Shown here in pieces: positions 1 to 9,567 of a DNA stretch of 64,000 bases (position 1 is the stretch's first letter; every line of letters starts with the position of its first letter). Both the position numbers and the translations under genes were made by a program. Origin of the DNA: Pseudomonas massiliensis (GTDB taxonomy: Bacteria; Pseudomonadota; Gammaproteobacteria; Pseudomonadales; Pseudomonadaceae); assembly GCF_000826105.1 (NCBI RefSeq), contig NZ_CCYK01000007.1:372001-436000 (forward strand), read 5' to 3'. The notes under the pieces are model-generated. The model searched no databases. It was not told where the DNA came from and worked only from the letters and a program-made list of their open reading frames with translations.

Positions 1-506
1 CGGCTACCGTGCTGTTGACGGGCCTGTCCGGCGCGGGCAAGAGCACCCTGGCCTATGCGGTGGAACGCAAACTCTTCGATATGGGGCGCGCGGTCTATGT
101 ACTCGATGGCCAGAACCTGCGTCATGACCTGAACAAGGGGCTGCCGCAGGACCGGGCTGGCCGTACCGAGAACTGGCGCCGTGCCGCCCATGTGGCCAAG
201 CAGTTCAACGAGGCGGGGCTGTTGACCCTGGCGGCGTTCGTGGCGCCGGATGCCGAAGGCCGTGCCCAGGCACGGGACCTGATCGGGGATCGCCTGCTGA
301 CCGTGTATGTACAGGCTTCGCCACAGGCCTGCAGCGAGCGTGACCCTCAAGGGCTATACGCCGCCGGTGGGGACAACATCCCGGGTGAGTCCTTCCCTTA
401 TGACGTACCGCTCGACGCGGACCTGGTCATCGACACCCAAGCCCTCAGCATCGAGGAAGGCGTCAGGCAGGTCATCGAGCTATTGCGCGCGCGCGGAGTC
501 ATCTGA
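1..506 (+). CDS. cysC: CysNC C-terminal part, adenylylsulfate (APS) kinase domain, 5' truncated by window
   Basis: The open frame enters from the left edge (first full codon at position 3) and ends with TGA at 504-506. It carries an APS-kinase P-loop (GLSGAGKS) within the first residues and the late family motif around PYDVPLDADLVIDT. APS kinase phosphorylates adenylylsulfate to PAPS in sulfate activation in the cytoplasm. In Pseudomonas this domain is normally fused behind the CysN GTPase subunit of ATP sulfurylase. The frame runs on into the left edge with no obvious start, which fits a fusion, but the CysN part lies outside the window. A GTG at position 9 is an internal valine codon, not a start. 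Confidence 0.93.
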   Translation, partial: ATVLLTGLSGAGKSTLAYAVERKLFDMGRAVYVLDGQNLRHDLNKGLPQDRAGRTENWRRAAHVAKQFNEAGLLTLAAFVAPDAEGRAQARDLIGDRLLTVYVQASPQACSERDPQGLYAAGGDNIPGESFPYDVPLDADLVIDTQALSIEEGVRQVIELLRARGVI

Positions 507-532
507 CCCGCCGCGGGCTTGCCGCTCACCTG

Positions 533-562
533 CGAAAAGGGCCTCGATCGAGGCCCTTTTTC
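533..562. terminator. Intrinsic terminator after cysNC (bidirectional)
   Basis: A perfect inverted repeat (AAAAGGGCCTCGA / TCGAGGCCCTTTT) with an A-tract on one side and a T-tract on the other lies between the convergent cysNC and zapG-like genes, so it can stop transcription from both sides. Confidence 0.88.
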
Positions 563-564
563 AT

Positions 565-1002
565 TTACTTGCGTTTCAACCCATATTGCTCGTCGAGCAT
601 GCCCGGCATGTCCGGCCCCTTGGGGGCGTAATCCTTCGGCGCTTCATGATCCTTGGGCGGGGTCAGCCGGTCACGGCTCGAAGCGCTCGGCTCGGCGTGC
701 AGGGCCGCCAACAGGCGCTGGCGTGTCAGTTCGTCGGTAGCCAGCTGATTGGCGCCTTCGGCCAGGTGTTCCTGAACCTCCTGGTAGCTCTGGGTCAGCT
801 TCTTGACCAGCACCGCTGTGCTGTTGAAGTGGGTAACCACCTCGTGCTGATAGTTATCGAATTTCTGCTGCAGCTCATCCAGCTGGCGCTGGGTGCCGCC
901 GGGCACGGCGTTAGGGGCCAGGCGTGCAATGAGGAAGCCGGCGACCAGGCCCACCACGAGGGCCAGTGTGGGTAGCAACCAAACCAAGAGCGAGAGTTCC
1001 AC
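565..1002 (-). CDS. zapG: YhcB/ZapG-type DUF1043 membrane protein
   Basis: This 145-residue protein has one N-terminal membrane helix (about residues 5-27), then a long heptad-rich, coiled-coil-like region (about 35-95) and a polar, proline-rich tail ending GLKRK. That is the layout of the YhcB/ZapG family (DUF1043), inner-membrane proteins linked to Z-ring and envelope growth. The start is GTG at 1002, preceded by a strong AGGAAGGA ribosome-binding site. It converges on cysNC across a shared terminator. The family call rests on architecture and the N-terminal sequence; the division role is known from enterobacteria and inferred here. Confidence 0.82.
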   Translation of the reverse strand: MELSLLVWLLPTLALVVGLVAGFLIARLAPNAVPGGTQRQLDELQQKFDNYQHEVVTHFNSTAVLVKKLTQSYQEVQEHLAEGANQLATDELTRQRLLAALHAEPSASSRDRLTPPKDHEAPKDYAPKGPDMPGMLDEQYGLKRK

Positions 1003-1147
1003 GAGTCCTTCCTCTGTAAACGACTTTGCATTACGTTAACGGCTCGAACCCGCGCTGTATACCGCAAGGCGTCAATACCGCCTGCCCACGGGCACAAACC
1101 ACTAGCTAGACGAGTCGACCCTGGCCAGGGTCACGGAGTTCATACCC

Positions 1148-1783
1148 TTGCTCATTCGTGAAAACCCCTTGATGCTCGATGGGCCGGTTGGCCAGCTCGA
1201 GGCGCTTTACCTTGAAGTTCCCCAGCCGCGAGGCCTGGCGCTGCTTTGCCATCCGAATCCGGAGCAGGGCGGCACCATGCTCAACAAGGTCATGTCCACG
1301 CTGCAGCGTACGGCCCGGGACGCCGGCTACATCACCCTGCGTTTCAACTACCGCGGCACGGGGAGCAGCGCCGGCAGCCACGACATGGACCTGGGAGAAG
1401 TGGACGACGCCAATGCCGCCGCCAACTGGCTACGCATTCGTCACCCAGGTCTGCCGCTGACACTCCTGGGCTTTTCCTTCGGTGGTTTCGTGGCGGCCAC
1501 CCTGGCCGGACGGCTGGAACGTCAAGGCGTGACGCTTGAGCACCTGTTCATGTGCGCTCCGGCCGTGATGCGGTTGCGTACCGAGGAACCGCTGCCGCGG
1601 CAGTGCCCGCTGACGGTGATCCAGCCTGATGCCGACGAGGTCGTCGAGCCTGCCCATGTGTACGAATGGTCCGCCGGGCTCGAGCGTCCTCATGAGTTGA
1701 TCAAAGTGGCGGAGTGCGGGCACTTCTTTCATGGCAAACTCACCGACCTGAAAGATCTTGTTCTTCCGCGCCTTGCCCCCTGA
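1148..1783 (+). CDS. Alpha/beta-hydrolase of the small dienelactone-hydrolase-like type
   Basis: A 211-residue serine hydrolase. The HPNP segment (oxyanion region) lies near residues 35-40, the nucleophile elbow GFSFGG near 108-113 (Ser110), a candidate acid in PDADEVV (Asp161 or Asp163) and the catalytic His in GHFFHG (His192). I chose TTG at 1148 because GGAG sits nine bases before it; ATG at 1172 is the alternative and gives a protein eight residues shorter. It runs into trpS with only 23 bases between stop and start, so the two are probably co-transcribed. The substrate cannot be told from sequence. Confidence 0.85.
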   Translation: MLIRENPLMLDGPVGQLEALYLEVPQPRGLALLCHPNPEQGGTMLNKVMSTLQRTARDAGYITLRFNYRGTGSSAGSHDMDLGEVDDANAAANWLRIRHPGLPLTLLGFSFGGFVAATLAGRLERQGVTLEHLFMCAPAVMRLRTEEPLPRQCPLTVIQPDADEVVEPAHVYEWSAGLERPHELIKVAECGHFFHGKLTDLKDLVLPRLAP

Positions 1784-1806
1784 CCGCAGCCGATAAGCGA
1801 TTGCCC

Positions 1807-3153
1807 ATGACCACCCGTATTCTCACTGGTATCACCACCACCGGCACGCCCCACCTGGGCAACTATGCCGGCGCCATCCGCCCAGCCATCGAGGCCAGTC
1901 GTCAGCCTGGCATGGACTCGTACTACTTCCTGGCCGATTACCACGCCCTGATCAAATGCGACGACCCGCAGCGTATCCAGCGCTCGCGCCTGGAAATCGC
2001 CGCCACCTGGCTCGCTGGCGGTCTGGACGTGGAACGCGCCACCTTCTATCGGCAGTCGGACATCCCCGAGATCCCTGAATTGACCTGGCTGCTGACCTGC
2101 GTGGCCGCCAAGGGCCTGCTCAACCGCGCCCATGCCTACAAGGCGTCGGTAGACAGGAACGTAGAAACCGGCGAAGACCCGGACGCCGGCGTGTCCATGG
2201 GCCTGTACAGCTACCCGATCCTGATGGCGGCGGACATTCTGATGTTCAACGCCCACAAGGTGCCGGTGGGTCGCGACCAGATCCAGCACGTGGAAATGGC
2301 CCGTGATATCGGCCAGCGCTTCAACCATCTGTTCGGCCAGGGGCAGGAGCTGTTCGTACTCCCCGAGGCGGTGATCGAGGAAAGCGTAGCGACCCTGCCC
2401 GGGCTGGATGGCCGCAAGATGTCCAAGAGCTACGACAACACCATCCCGTTGTTCGGCTCGGCCAAGCAGCTCAAGGACGCCATTGCCCGTATCGTGACCG
2501 ACTCACGCGCTCCGGGTGAGCCGAAGGATCCTGACAACAGTCACCTGTTCACCCTGTACAGCGCCTTCGCGACTCCGGCCCAGACCGAAGCCTTCCGCGG
2601 GCATCTGCTGGGCGGCCTGGGGTGGGGCGAGGCCAAGCAGCAACTGTTCACACTGCTCGACGGCCTCCTTGCCGAGCCGCGCGAGCGCTACCAGCAACTG
2701 ATCGCTCGCCCCGCTGACCTGGAAGACATCCTGCTGGCCGGTGCCGCCAAGGCGCGTCGCGTGGCCACGCCTTTCCTCGAGCAGTTGCGCGAAGCGGTGG
2801 GCCTGCGCTCGTTCCGTACCCAGGTCGCGGCGACCGGCACCACCCCCAAAAAGGCCGGCAAGGCGGCGCGGTTCGTCAGCTTCCGCGAGGACGACGGCAG
2901 CTTCCGTTTCCGCCTGCTCAGCGCGGAGGGTGAGCAGTTGTTGCTTTCCCAGCCATTCGCCGATGGCAAGGCAGCAGGCGCGGCAAGCAAGCGACTGCAG
3001 CAGGTCGAGCCAGAACTGCGCGTCGAAGCGGACAGTTTCACGGTATGGCTCGATGGCGAGTGCGTGGCCAGCAGCCCGGCCCATGCCGATGATGCCGCCC
3101 GGGATGCTGCCATCGATGCGGTGAAGCAGGCCCTGCGGCCCGCGGCGGACTGA
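1807..3153 (+). CDS. trpS: Tryptophanyl-tRNA synthetase, long pseudomonad form
   Basis: Class I aminoacyl-tRNA synthetase of 448 residues that charges tRNA-Trp. The HIGH-equivalent PHLGNY is at residues 15-20 and KMSKS at 204-208. The catalytic domain ends near residue 330. The C-terminal extension of roughly 110 residues (after about residue 335) is typical of the long TrpS in Pseudomonas and is absent from the short enterobacterial enzyme. The start is ATG at 1807, the first residue of a canonical TrpS N-terminus; an earlier in-frame ATG would add an unsupported leader overlapping the hydrolase gene. Confidence 0.97.
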   Translation: MTTRILTGITTTGTPHLGNYAGAIRPAIEASRQPGMDSYYFLADYHALIKCDDPQRIQRSRLEIAATWLAGGLDVERATFYRQSDIPEIPELTWLLTCVAAKGLLNRAHAYKASVDRNVETGEDPDAGVSMGLYSYPILMAADILMFNAHKVPVGRDQIQHVEMARDIGQRFNHLFGQGQELFVLPEAVIEESVATLPGLDGRKMSKSYDNTIPLFGSAKQLKDAIARIVTDSRAPGEPKDPDNSHLFTLYSAFATPAQTEAFRGHLLGGLGWGEAKQQLFTLLDGLLAEPRERYQQLIARPADLEDILLAGAAKARRVATPFLEQLREAVGLRSFRTQVAATGTTPKKAGKAARFVSFREDDGSFRFRLLSAEGEQLLLSQPFADGKAAGAASKRLQQVEPELRVEADSFTVWLDGECVASSPAHADDAARDAAIDAVKQALRPAAD

Positions 3154-3168
3154 ACGCGGGTCATCTGC

Positions 3169-3199
3169 GCGCCGGGTCTTGTTCGCGCAGGCCCGGCGC
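3169..3199. other. GC-rich hairpin between trpS and zapE
   Basis: Eight-base arms GCGCCGGG / CCCGGCGC are separated by about 15 bases, directly downstream of trpS. There is no T-tract, so it may be a Rho-independent-like pause site, an mRNA end stabiliser or chance. Confidence 0.35.
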
Positions 3200-3291
3200 T
3201 GACGGCTGCGGCGATCGGTCGCGGCCTCGATTGCCATCCCCCAGGCCCGCCGTTAAAGTGGCGGCCCGGTTTTACAGCCCGTAGACGACTT

Positions 3292-4386
3292 ATGACGCCC
3301 CTTGAACGATACCAAGCCGACCTGAAACGTCCTGATTTCTTCCACGATGCGGCGCAGGAAACAGCGGTGCGCCATCTCCAGCGGCTCTACGATGATTTGA
3401 TCGCCGCGGACACCCACAAGCCAGGCCTGCTGGGCAAGCTCTTCGGCAAGAAAGACAGCGCGCCCATCAAGGGGCTTTATTTCTGGGGCGGTGTAGGGCG
3501 GGGCAAGACCTATCTGGTCGATACTTTCTTCGAAGCGCTGCCGTTCAAGGAAAAAACCCGTACCCACTTCCACCGCTTCATGAAGCGGGTCCACGAGGAG
3601 ATGAAAACCCTCAAGGGGGAGAAGAATCCGCTGACGCTGATCGCCAAGCGATTCGCCAGCGAGTCGCGGGTGATCTGTTTCGACGAATTCTTCGTGTCGG
3701 ACATCACCGACGCCATGATCCTGGGCACCTTGATGGAGGAATTGTTCAAGCATGGGGTTACCCTGGTGGCGACCTCCAACATCGTGCCGGACGGGCTCTA
3801 CAAGGACGGCCTGCAGCGTGCCCGTTTCCTGCCCGCCATCGCGCTGATCAAGCAGCACACCGAAGTGGTCAACGTCGACAGTGGGGTGGACTACCGCCTG
3901 CGCCATCTGGAGCAGGCGGAACTGTTCCATTTCCCTCTGAACGAGGCGGCGGAGAGAAGCCTGCGTGAGAGCTTCCGGGCACTGACGCCGGAGTGCACCC
4001 AGCCTGTGGAAAACGATGTTCTGATCATCGAAAACCGCGAGATCCACGCGCTGCGTACCTGTGACGATGTGGCCTGGTTCGACTTCCGCGCCCTGTGCGA
4101 CGGGCCGCGCAGCCAGAACGACTACATCGAGCTGGGCAAGATCTTCCACGCCGTGATTCTCAGTGGCGTGGAACAGATGGGCGTAGCGACCGACGATATC
4201 GCCCGACGCTTCATCAACATGGTCGACGAGTTCTACGATCGCAACGTAAAGCTGATCATCTCGGCTGAAGTGGAGCTAAAGGACCTGTATTCCGGTGGCC
4301 GCTTGAACTTCGAATTCCAACGTACTCTCAGCCGGCTGCTGGAAATGCAGTCTCATGAGTTCCTCTCACGCGCCCACAAGCCTTGA
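3292..4386 (+). CDS. zapE: Cell division AFG1-family ATPase ZapE
   Basis: A 364-residue AFG1/LACE1-type P-loop ATPase. The Walker A motif GVGRGKT lies near residues 66-73 and the Walker B motif CFDEFF near 128-134. Length and order match ZapE, a cytoplasmic ATPase that associates with the Z-ring late in division and in low oxygen. The ATG at 3292 gives the standard N-terminus MTPLERYQ. Its last 21 bases overlap the 3' end of the convergent AraC-type regulator, which is unusual for this locus. Confidence 0.94.
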   Translation: MTPLERYQADLKRPDFFHDAAQETAVRHLQRLYDDLIAADTHKPGLLGKLFGKKDSAPIKGLYFWGGVGRGKTYLVDTFFEALPFKEKTRTHFHRFMKRVHEEMKTLKGEKNPLTLIAKRFASESRVICFDEFFVSDITDAMILGTLMEELFKHGVTLVATSNIVPDGLYKDGLQRARFLPAIALIKQHTEVVNVDSGVDYRLRHLEQAELFHFPLNEAAERSLRESFRALTPECTQPVENDVLIIENREIHALRTCDDVAWFDFRALCDGPRSQNDYIELGKIFHAVILSGVEQMGVATDDIARRFINMVDEFYDRNVKLIISAEVELKDLYSGGRLNFEFQRTLSRLLEMQSHEFLSRAHKP

Positions 4387-5436
4387 ACTGACGACCTCGG
4401 CGGTGGCCTGCGCCAGGCGCGCCGCACTGGCCGCCGCGGTACCCCCGCGGTAGCCCTGGCGGTACTGGTTGGGCGAAGCGCCCGTGTGCTGGCGAAACAG
4501 CCTGGCGAAGAAGCTCGCGTCGTCGTAGCCCACCTCATAGCTGATGGTCTTGATGCTCTTGGCGCTGGCCGAAAGCAACCCCTTGGCGGTTTCGATCCGC
4601 AACCTTTGCAGGTAGTGCAGGGGCTTGTCTCCCGTGGCCGAGTGGAATCGCCGCATGAAGTTACGGATGCTCATGCCATGTTTGCGGGCCAGGTCTTCGA
4701 AGCGAAACTTGTCGGCGAAGTGAGTTTCAAGCCAGTCCTGCACCTGGAGGATCTGCAGGTCCTGATGCAGTTTTTGCCCGCCGAAGCCGATTCGCCCGGG
4801 AGCATAGCTTCGCCGGACCTCGTGGAGGATGTCCCGCGCCACCGCTTGCGCAACGCGAGGGCCGCAGAAGCGCTCGATCACATAGACGTAAAGGTCGCAG
4901 GCCGACGTCAGCCCCGCGGCGCAGTAAAGGTTGTCCGCGTCGGTCAAGTGCTTTTCCCGGTTCAGTCGAATCTTGGGGTACCGTTCGCTGAACGCGTCGA
5001 AGTAGCGCCAGTAAGTGGTCGCCTCCTTGCCGTCCAGCAGCCCCGCCTCGGCGAGCCAGAAGACGCCGTTGGCTTCGCCACACAACACCGCGCCCTTGGC
5101 ATGTTGCTGTCGCAGCCAAGGTAGCACCTGGGTCGTTTCCGGCGAGGCGGTCGAGAACTCCCCCCAGAAGGCCGGCAGTATGATCACGTCAGCGTCCGCG
5201 AGCGCGCCTTCGGCCTCCATTCTTGTGCCGCTGAAGGTTTGCGCCCCTTCGCCGCCCGCGCTGAGCAGGCAGGTCTCGTAGGCGGGGACCAGGCCCAGCC
5301 CGAGTTCGCGCCCGTAGCGCAGGCTCGCCAGATGAAAGAAATCCTTGGCCTGCATCAGGGTAGAGGCGAAGACATTGGGTGTGACGAGTATCGCGACCCG
5401 CTGGAGGCGGGGAGAGGGCTGTGGGCGCATATTCAT
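4366..5436 (-). CDS. GlxA-type transcriptional regulator (DJ-1/PfpI domain plus AraC HTH)
   Basis: A two-domain regulator of about 356 residues. The N-terminal half resembles DJ-1/PfpI amidotransferase-like folds, with VLCGEANGVF holding the usual nucleophile-position Cys. The C-terminal half is an AraC HTH with the second-helix signature ISYEVGYDDASFFARLFRQ and TGASPNQYR. Such proteins often control catabolism of nitrogenous compounds, but no ligand or target can be read here. I start it at ATG 5436 (alternative 5430); the longer frame upstream has no supporting motif. It converges on and overlaps zapE and sits between zapE and rplM, where I would not expect it, so it may be a lineage-specific insertion. 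Confidence 0.88.
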   Translation of the reverse strand: MNMRPQPSPRLQRVAILVTPNVFASTLMQAKDFFHLASLRYGRELGLGLVPAYETCLLSAGGEGAQTFSGTRMEAEGALADADVIILPAFWGEFSTASPETTQVLPWLRQQHAKGAVLCGEANGVFWLAEAGLLDGKEATTYWRYFDAFSERYPKIRLNREKHLTDADNLYCAAGLTSACDLYVYVIERFCGPRVAQAVARDILHEVRRSYAPGRIGFGGQKLHQDLQILQVQDWLETHFADKFRFEDLARKHGMSIRNFMRRFHSATGDKPLHYLQRLRIETAKGLLSASAKSIKTISYEVGYDDASFFARLFRQHTGASPNQYRQGYRGGTAAASAARLAQATAEVVSSRLVGA

Positions 5437-5666
5437 TGTTCTTGTGGGATAGCGGTCACGCTTTGGCACTATCGTCTTGTTTTTGTCGCCTGGTGTCCAG
5501 TAGGCGAGCGTGCGTACAGGGCTAGCGAAAGAACTTGAAATTTTCCGGCCAATCCGGATAATTCGCCTGCTCTGCACGCGGAGGAAGTGATGCCCCTCCC
5601 CGGACAGGCCCTTTGCCGGACCCGACGCGATGACCCGAGCCCCCGAAAGCGTCTGGATGCGGCTGC

Positions 5667-5697
5667 CTTTGACCTTGTCAAAGCAAGCACTATTCAG
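5667..5697 (+). promoter_or_regulatory. Candidate rplM promoter with overlapping palindrome
   Basis: A perfect 7-bp palindrome, CTTTGAC / GTCAAAG with a 3-bp gap, covers a possible -35 box TTGACC (5669-5674). A weak -10 (TATTCA, 5691-5696) follows. The rplM start is about 50 bases downstream. The promoter is a guess from spacing. Confidence 0.35.
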
Positions 5698-5745
5698 TAA
5701 GCTCCGCCGTCTATTTTTGCTGGGCGGCCCCTGAGGCTATAAAGA

Positions 5746-6174
5746 ATGAAAACTTTTACTGCTAAACCGGAAACAGTAAAGCGCGACTGGTTTGTCGTCG
5801 ACGCCGCTGGCCAGACCCTGGGTCGTCTGGCTACCGAAATCGCGAGCCGTCTGCGTGGCAAGCACAAGCCTGAATACACCCCCCACGTTGACACTGGCGA
5901 CTACATCGTCGTGATCAACGCCGAGCAGGTGCGTGTAACCGGCGCCAAGTCCACTGACAAAGTGTACTACTCCCACTCCGGTTTCCCCGGCGGTATCAAA
6001 TCGATCACTTTCGACAAGCTGATCGACAAGGCACCTGAGCGTGTCATCGAAACCGCGGTCAAGGGCATGCTGCCGAAGAACCCGCTGGGTCGCGACATGT
6101 ACCGTAAGCTGAAAGTCTATGCGGGCGCTACTCACCCTCATACTGCTCAGCAGCCTCAAGAACTGAAGATTTAA
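5746..6174 (+). CDS. rplM: 50S ribosomal protein L13
   Basis: Complete L13 of 142 residues, the usual bacterial length. It begins [15 protein letters not shown] and contains the conserved stretch [16 protein letters not shown] and the [10 protein letters not shown] block near residues 107-116. It is an early assembly protein of the large subunit. It is followed after 14 bases by rpsI, the standard rplM-rpsI operon. L13 is known to control this operon by feedback in E. coli; no specific leader structure was resolved here. Confidence 0.98.
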   Translation: MKTFTAKPETVKRDWFVVDAAGQTLGRLATEIASRLRGKHKPEYTPHVDTGDYIVVINAEQVRVTGAKSTDKVYYSHSGFPGGIKSITFDKLIDKAPERVIETAVKGMLPKNPLGRDMYRKLKVYAGATHPHTAQQPQELKI

Positions 6175-6188
6175 CGGAATAGTTCACT

Positions 6189-6581
6189 ATGTCGGCGACT
6201 CAAAACTACGGCACTGGCCGTCGCAAGACCGCAACCGCTCGCGTATTCCTGCGGCCGGGTACTGGCAACATTTCTATCAACAACCGCCCGCTGGATACCT
6301 TCTTCGGTCGTGAAACCGCGCGCATGGTTGTTCGTCAGCCGCTGGAACTGACTGAAAACGTCGCCAAGTTCGACGTCTACGTCACCGTTTCCGGTGGTGG
6401 TGTCAGCGGCCAGGCCGGCGCTATCCGTCACGGTATCACTCGTGCCCTGATGGCCTACGACGAAACCCTGCGTGGCGCCCTGCGTCGTGCTGGCTTCGTT
6501 ACCCGCGACGCCCGTGAAGTTGAACGTAAGAAAGTCGGTCTGCGTAAAGCGCGTAAGCGTCCGCAGTACTCCAAGCGTTAA
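6189..6581 (+). CDS. rpsI: 30S ribosomal protein S9
   Basis: Complete S9 of 130 residues. It starts [15 protein letters not shown] and ends in the basic tail RKRPQYSKR, which reaches the P-site tRNA in the ribosome. Second gene of the rplM-rpsI operon, followed by a strong terminator. In other Pseudomonas the cytochrome bc1 genes petA-cytB-cytC1 come next; here they are missing. Confidence 0.98.
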   Translation: MSATQNYGTGRRKTATARVFLRPGTGNISINNRPLDTFFGRETARMVVRQPLELTENVAKFDVYVTVSGGGVSGQAGAIRHGITRALMAYDETLRGALRRAGFVTRDAREVERKKVGLRKARKRPQYSKR

Positions 6582-6601
6582 TTCGCTGCTTTCGCTTCAC
6601 G

Positions 6602-6632
6602 AAAAGCCCGGTTCGAAAGAATCGGGCTTTTT
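6602..6632 (+). terminator. Intrinsic terminator after rpsI
   Basis: Arms AAAAGCCCG / CGGGCTTTT, extended by TTC/GAA around a short loop and followed by a T-run, form a classic Rho-independent terminator 20 bases after the rpsI stop. Confidence 0.9.
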
Positions 6633-6841
6633 CGTTTGGGTGTTTTTCAGTTGCCGGATGCTGCAGGCGGCGGTAGCGTTCTGGCATTCCCGCCCGCTAG
6701 CGACGGTTTTGCTGTAAGATTCGCGGCTATCGCGCGCCCGGGGGCGCCTACGTTCAGTCTGTGGCCAGGGCATTCCATGCTCGCCGCGAACGAGGCTTGC
6801 CTGGGCGCGTTCGTTTATCCGCTTCCAGCGAGGAAATCGCC

Positions 6842-7459
6842 ATGGGCGTAGCCAACCGGTTGGCCTGCTATTCCGACCCGGCCGACCATTATTCCCATCG
6901 TGTGCGCATCGTGCTTGCCGAAAAAGCCGTGACCGTGCAGATCATCGATACCGTCCCCGGACGGCAGCCTGCGGGCCTGATGGATGTGAACCCCTATGGG
7001 TCCCTGCCTACCCTGGTTGACCGGGACCTGGCCTTGTATGAATCCACCGTGGTCATGGAATACCTGGATGAGCGCTACCCGCATCCGCCACTCTTGCCCG
7101 CCTATCCTGTGGCTCGGGCCAACACGCGCTTGCTGATGCACCGCGTCCAGCGTGACTGGTGTGGTCATGTGGATCTGCTGCTCGATCCACGAAGCAAGGA
7201 GGCGGCCCGTTCAGAAGCGCGCAAGTACCTGCGCGAAAGCCTGACCGGCGTCTCGCCATTGTTCGCCGAGATGTCATGCTTCATGAGCGATGAGCAAAGC
7301 CTGGTGGACTGCTGTCTACTGCCCATACTCTGGCGCCTGCCGGTGATAGGGGTGGAGCTGTCCAAGGCTGCCAAGCCGCTGCTTGACTACATGGACCGGC
7401 AGTTTGCTCGTGAAGCTTTTGAGGCGAGTCTATCCGCCGCCGAACGTGAAATGCGCTAG
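6842..7459 (+). CDS. sspA: Stringent starvation protein A
   Basis: A 205-residue protein with the GST-like fold of SspA: an N-terminal thioredoxin-like part containing [20 protein letters not shown], the [13 protein letters not shown] segment near 58-70 and an all-helical C-terminal part. SspA binds RNA polymerase holoenzyme and alters promoter use during starvation. ATG at 6842 has GAGGA at a good distance; a longer open frame upstream lacks homology. The neighbour sspB follows after 17 bases, as in other proteobacteria. In this genome sspA follows rpsI directly, without the usual bc1 genes between them. Confidence 0.95.
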   Translation: MGVANRLACYSDPADHYSHRVRIVLAEKAVTVQIIDTVPGRQPAGLMDVNPYGSLPTLVDRDLALYESTVVMEYLDERYPHPPLLPAYPVARANTRLLMHRVQRDWCGHVDLLLDPRSKEAARSEARKYLRESLTGVSPLFAEMSCFMSDEQSLVDCCLLPILWRLPVIGVELSKAAKPLLDYMDRQFAREAFEASLSAAEREMR

Positions 7460-7476
7460 TTCTAGAGGAGCCCTTG

Positions 7477-7905
7477 ATGAATTCCAGTCGTCCTTACCTG
7501 GTCCGCGCGCTGTATGAGTGGATCGTGGATAACGATTGCACCCCCCATATTCTGGTCAATGCAGAATACCGTAACGTGCAAGTCCCCCAGGGATTTGCCA
7601 CTGATGGTCAGATCGTGCTGAACGTGTCGCCCAGCGCGGTGCGCCATATGCAGATGGATAACGAAGCAGTGAGCTTCGAAGGTCGCTTTTCCGGTGTCGC
7701 CCATTCCTTGTATGTACCAGTGGGGGCGATCATGGGCATCTACGCCCGTGAGAACGGGCAGGGTATGGTGTTCGACCCTGAAGTGCCGTCCCTCGAGGAT
7801 GACGTCGAGCTTGAGGGCGAGCACACCGATGGTGATGATCTGCCGCCGTCGGGTGGGCAACCGCCGCGCCCCAGCGGCCGGCCAAGCCTCAAAGTAGTGA
7901 AGTGA
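7477..7905 (+). CDS. sspB: ClpXP adaptor SspB
   Basis: A 142-residue SspB: a folded substrate-binding N-terminal domain (residues 1-110, starting MNSSRPYLVRALYEWI), then an acidic, flexible linker and the C-terminal ClpX-docking peptide RPSLKVVK. SspB delivers ssrA-tagged proteins to ClpXP. A GAGGAG site lies seven bases before the ATG at 7477; a TTG one codon earlier is less likely. It forms an operon with sspA and ends at a shared terminator. Confidence 0.95.
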   Translation: MNSSRPYLVRALYEWIVDNDCTPHILVNAEYRNVQVPQGFATDGQIVLNVSPSAVRHMQMDNEAVSFEGRFSGVAHSLYVPVGAIMGIYARENGQGMVFDPEVPSLEDDVELEGEHTDGDDLPPSGGQPPRPSGRPSLKVVK

Positions 7906-7935
7906 AAAAGGCGACCGCGAGGTCGCCTTTTTCAT
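7905..7935. terminator. Bidirectional intrinsic terminator between sspB and dolP
   Basis: AAAAAGGCGACC / GGTCGCCTTTTT with a GCGA loop lies between the two convergent genes and is flanked by A and T runs. Confidence 0.92.
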
Positions 7936-7941
7936 GGCTGT

Positions 7942-9113
<1,172 letters not shown>

Positions 9114-9195
9114 CTACCTTAGAAACCTGAGCCCGCGAAGCGGGGACGCCGGGGCAGGCCGCGGCGTATGCTTGATGAGATCAAACCGGTGCGTG

Positions 9196-9567
9196 TCAGC
9201 TGGTGAAGGCATCCTTCAGCCAGGTCAGCCCAAGCGCCCGAGGGTCAGTGCCTTCGATAGCGACGATATCGAAACGGCAAGGGTGCTCGGCCCATTGGGA
9301 GTTTTCCTGAAGGAAATGCGCCGCAGCGGTAACCACTCGCGCCTGCTTGCGGCCGTCGACGCTGCCGAGGGCGCCACCCCAACCAGCGTGCAGCCGATAG
9401 CGAACTTCGGCGAATACTACTGTATCCCCCTCCAGCATGACCAGATCCAGTTCACCGTACCGGCAGCGCCAGTTGCGGGCCAGCCGTTGCAGCCCGTGCG
9501 CCTGTAGATGGCGTTCGGCCCAGTCCTCGGCCTGCTGGCCCGGGCGGGGATGAAGCAGGCGGGTCAC
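9196..9567 (-). CDS. yraN: YraN family UPF0102 nuclease-like protein
   Basis: A 123-residue protein of the YraN/UPF0102 family, which has a PD-(D/E)XK-like fold. Visible motifs are the GQQAEDWAERHLQAHG start region and RYGELDLVMLEGDTVVFAEV (about residues 37-57). The function in cells is unknown. The start is GTG at 9567, overlapping the lpoA stop in GTGA, so translation is probably coupled to lpoA. It is followed after about 85 bases by gmhA. Confidence 0.9.
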   Translation of the reverse strand: MTRLLHPRPGQQAEDWAERHLQAHGLQRLARNWRCRYGELDLVMLEGDTVVFAEVRYRLHAGWGGALGSVDGRKQARVVTAAAHFLQENSQWAEHPCRFDIVAIEGTDPRALGLTWLKDAFTS

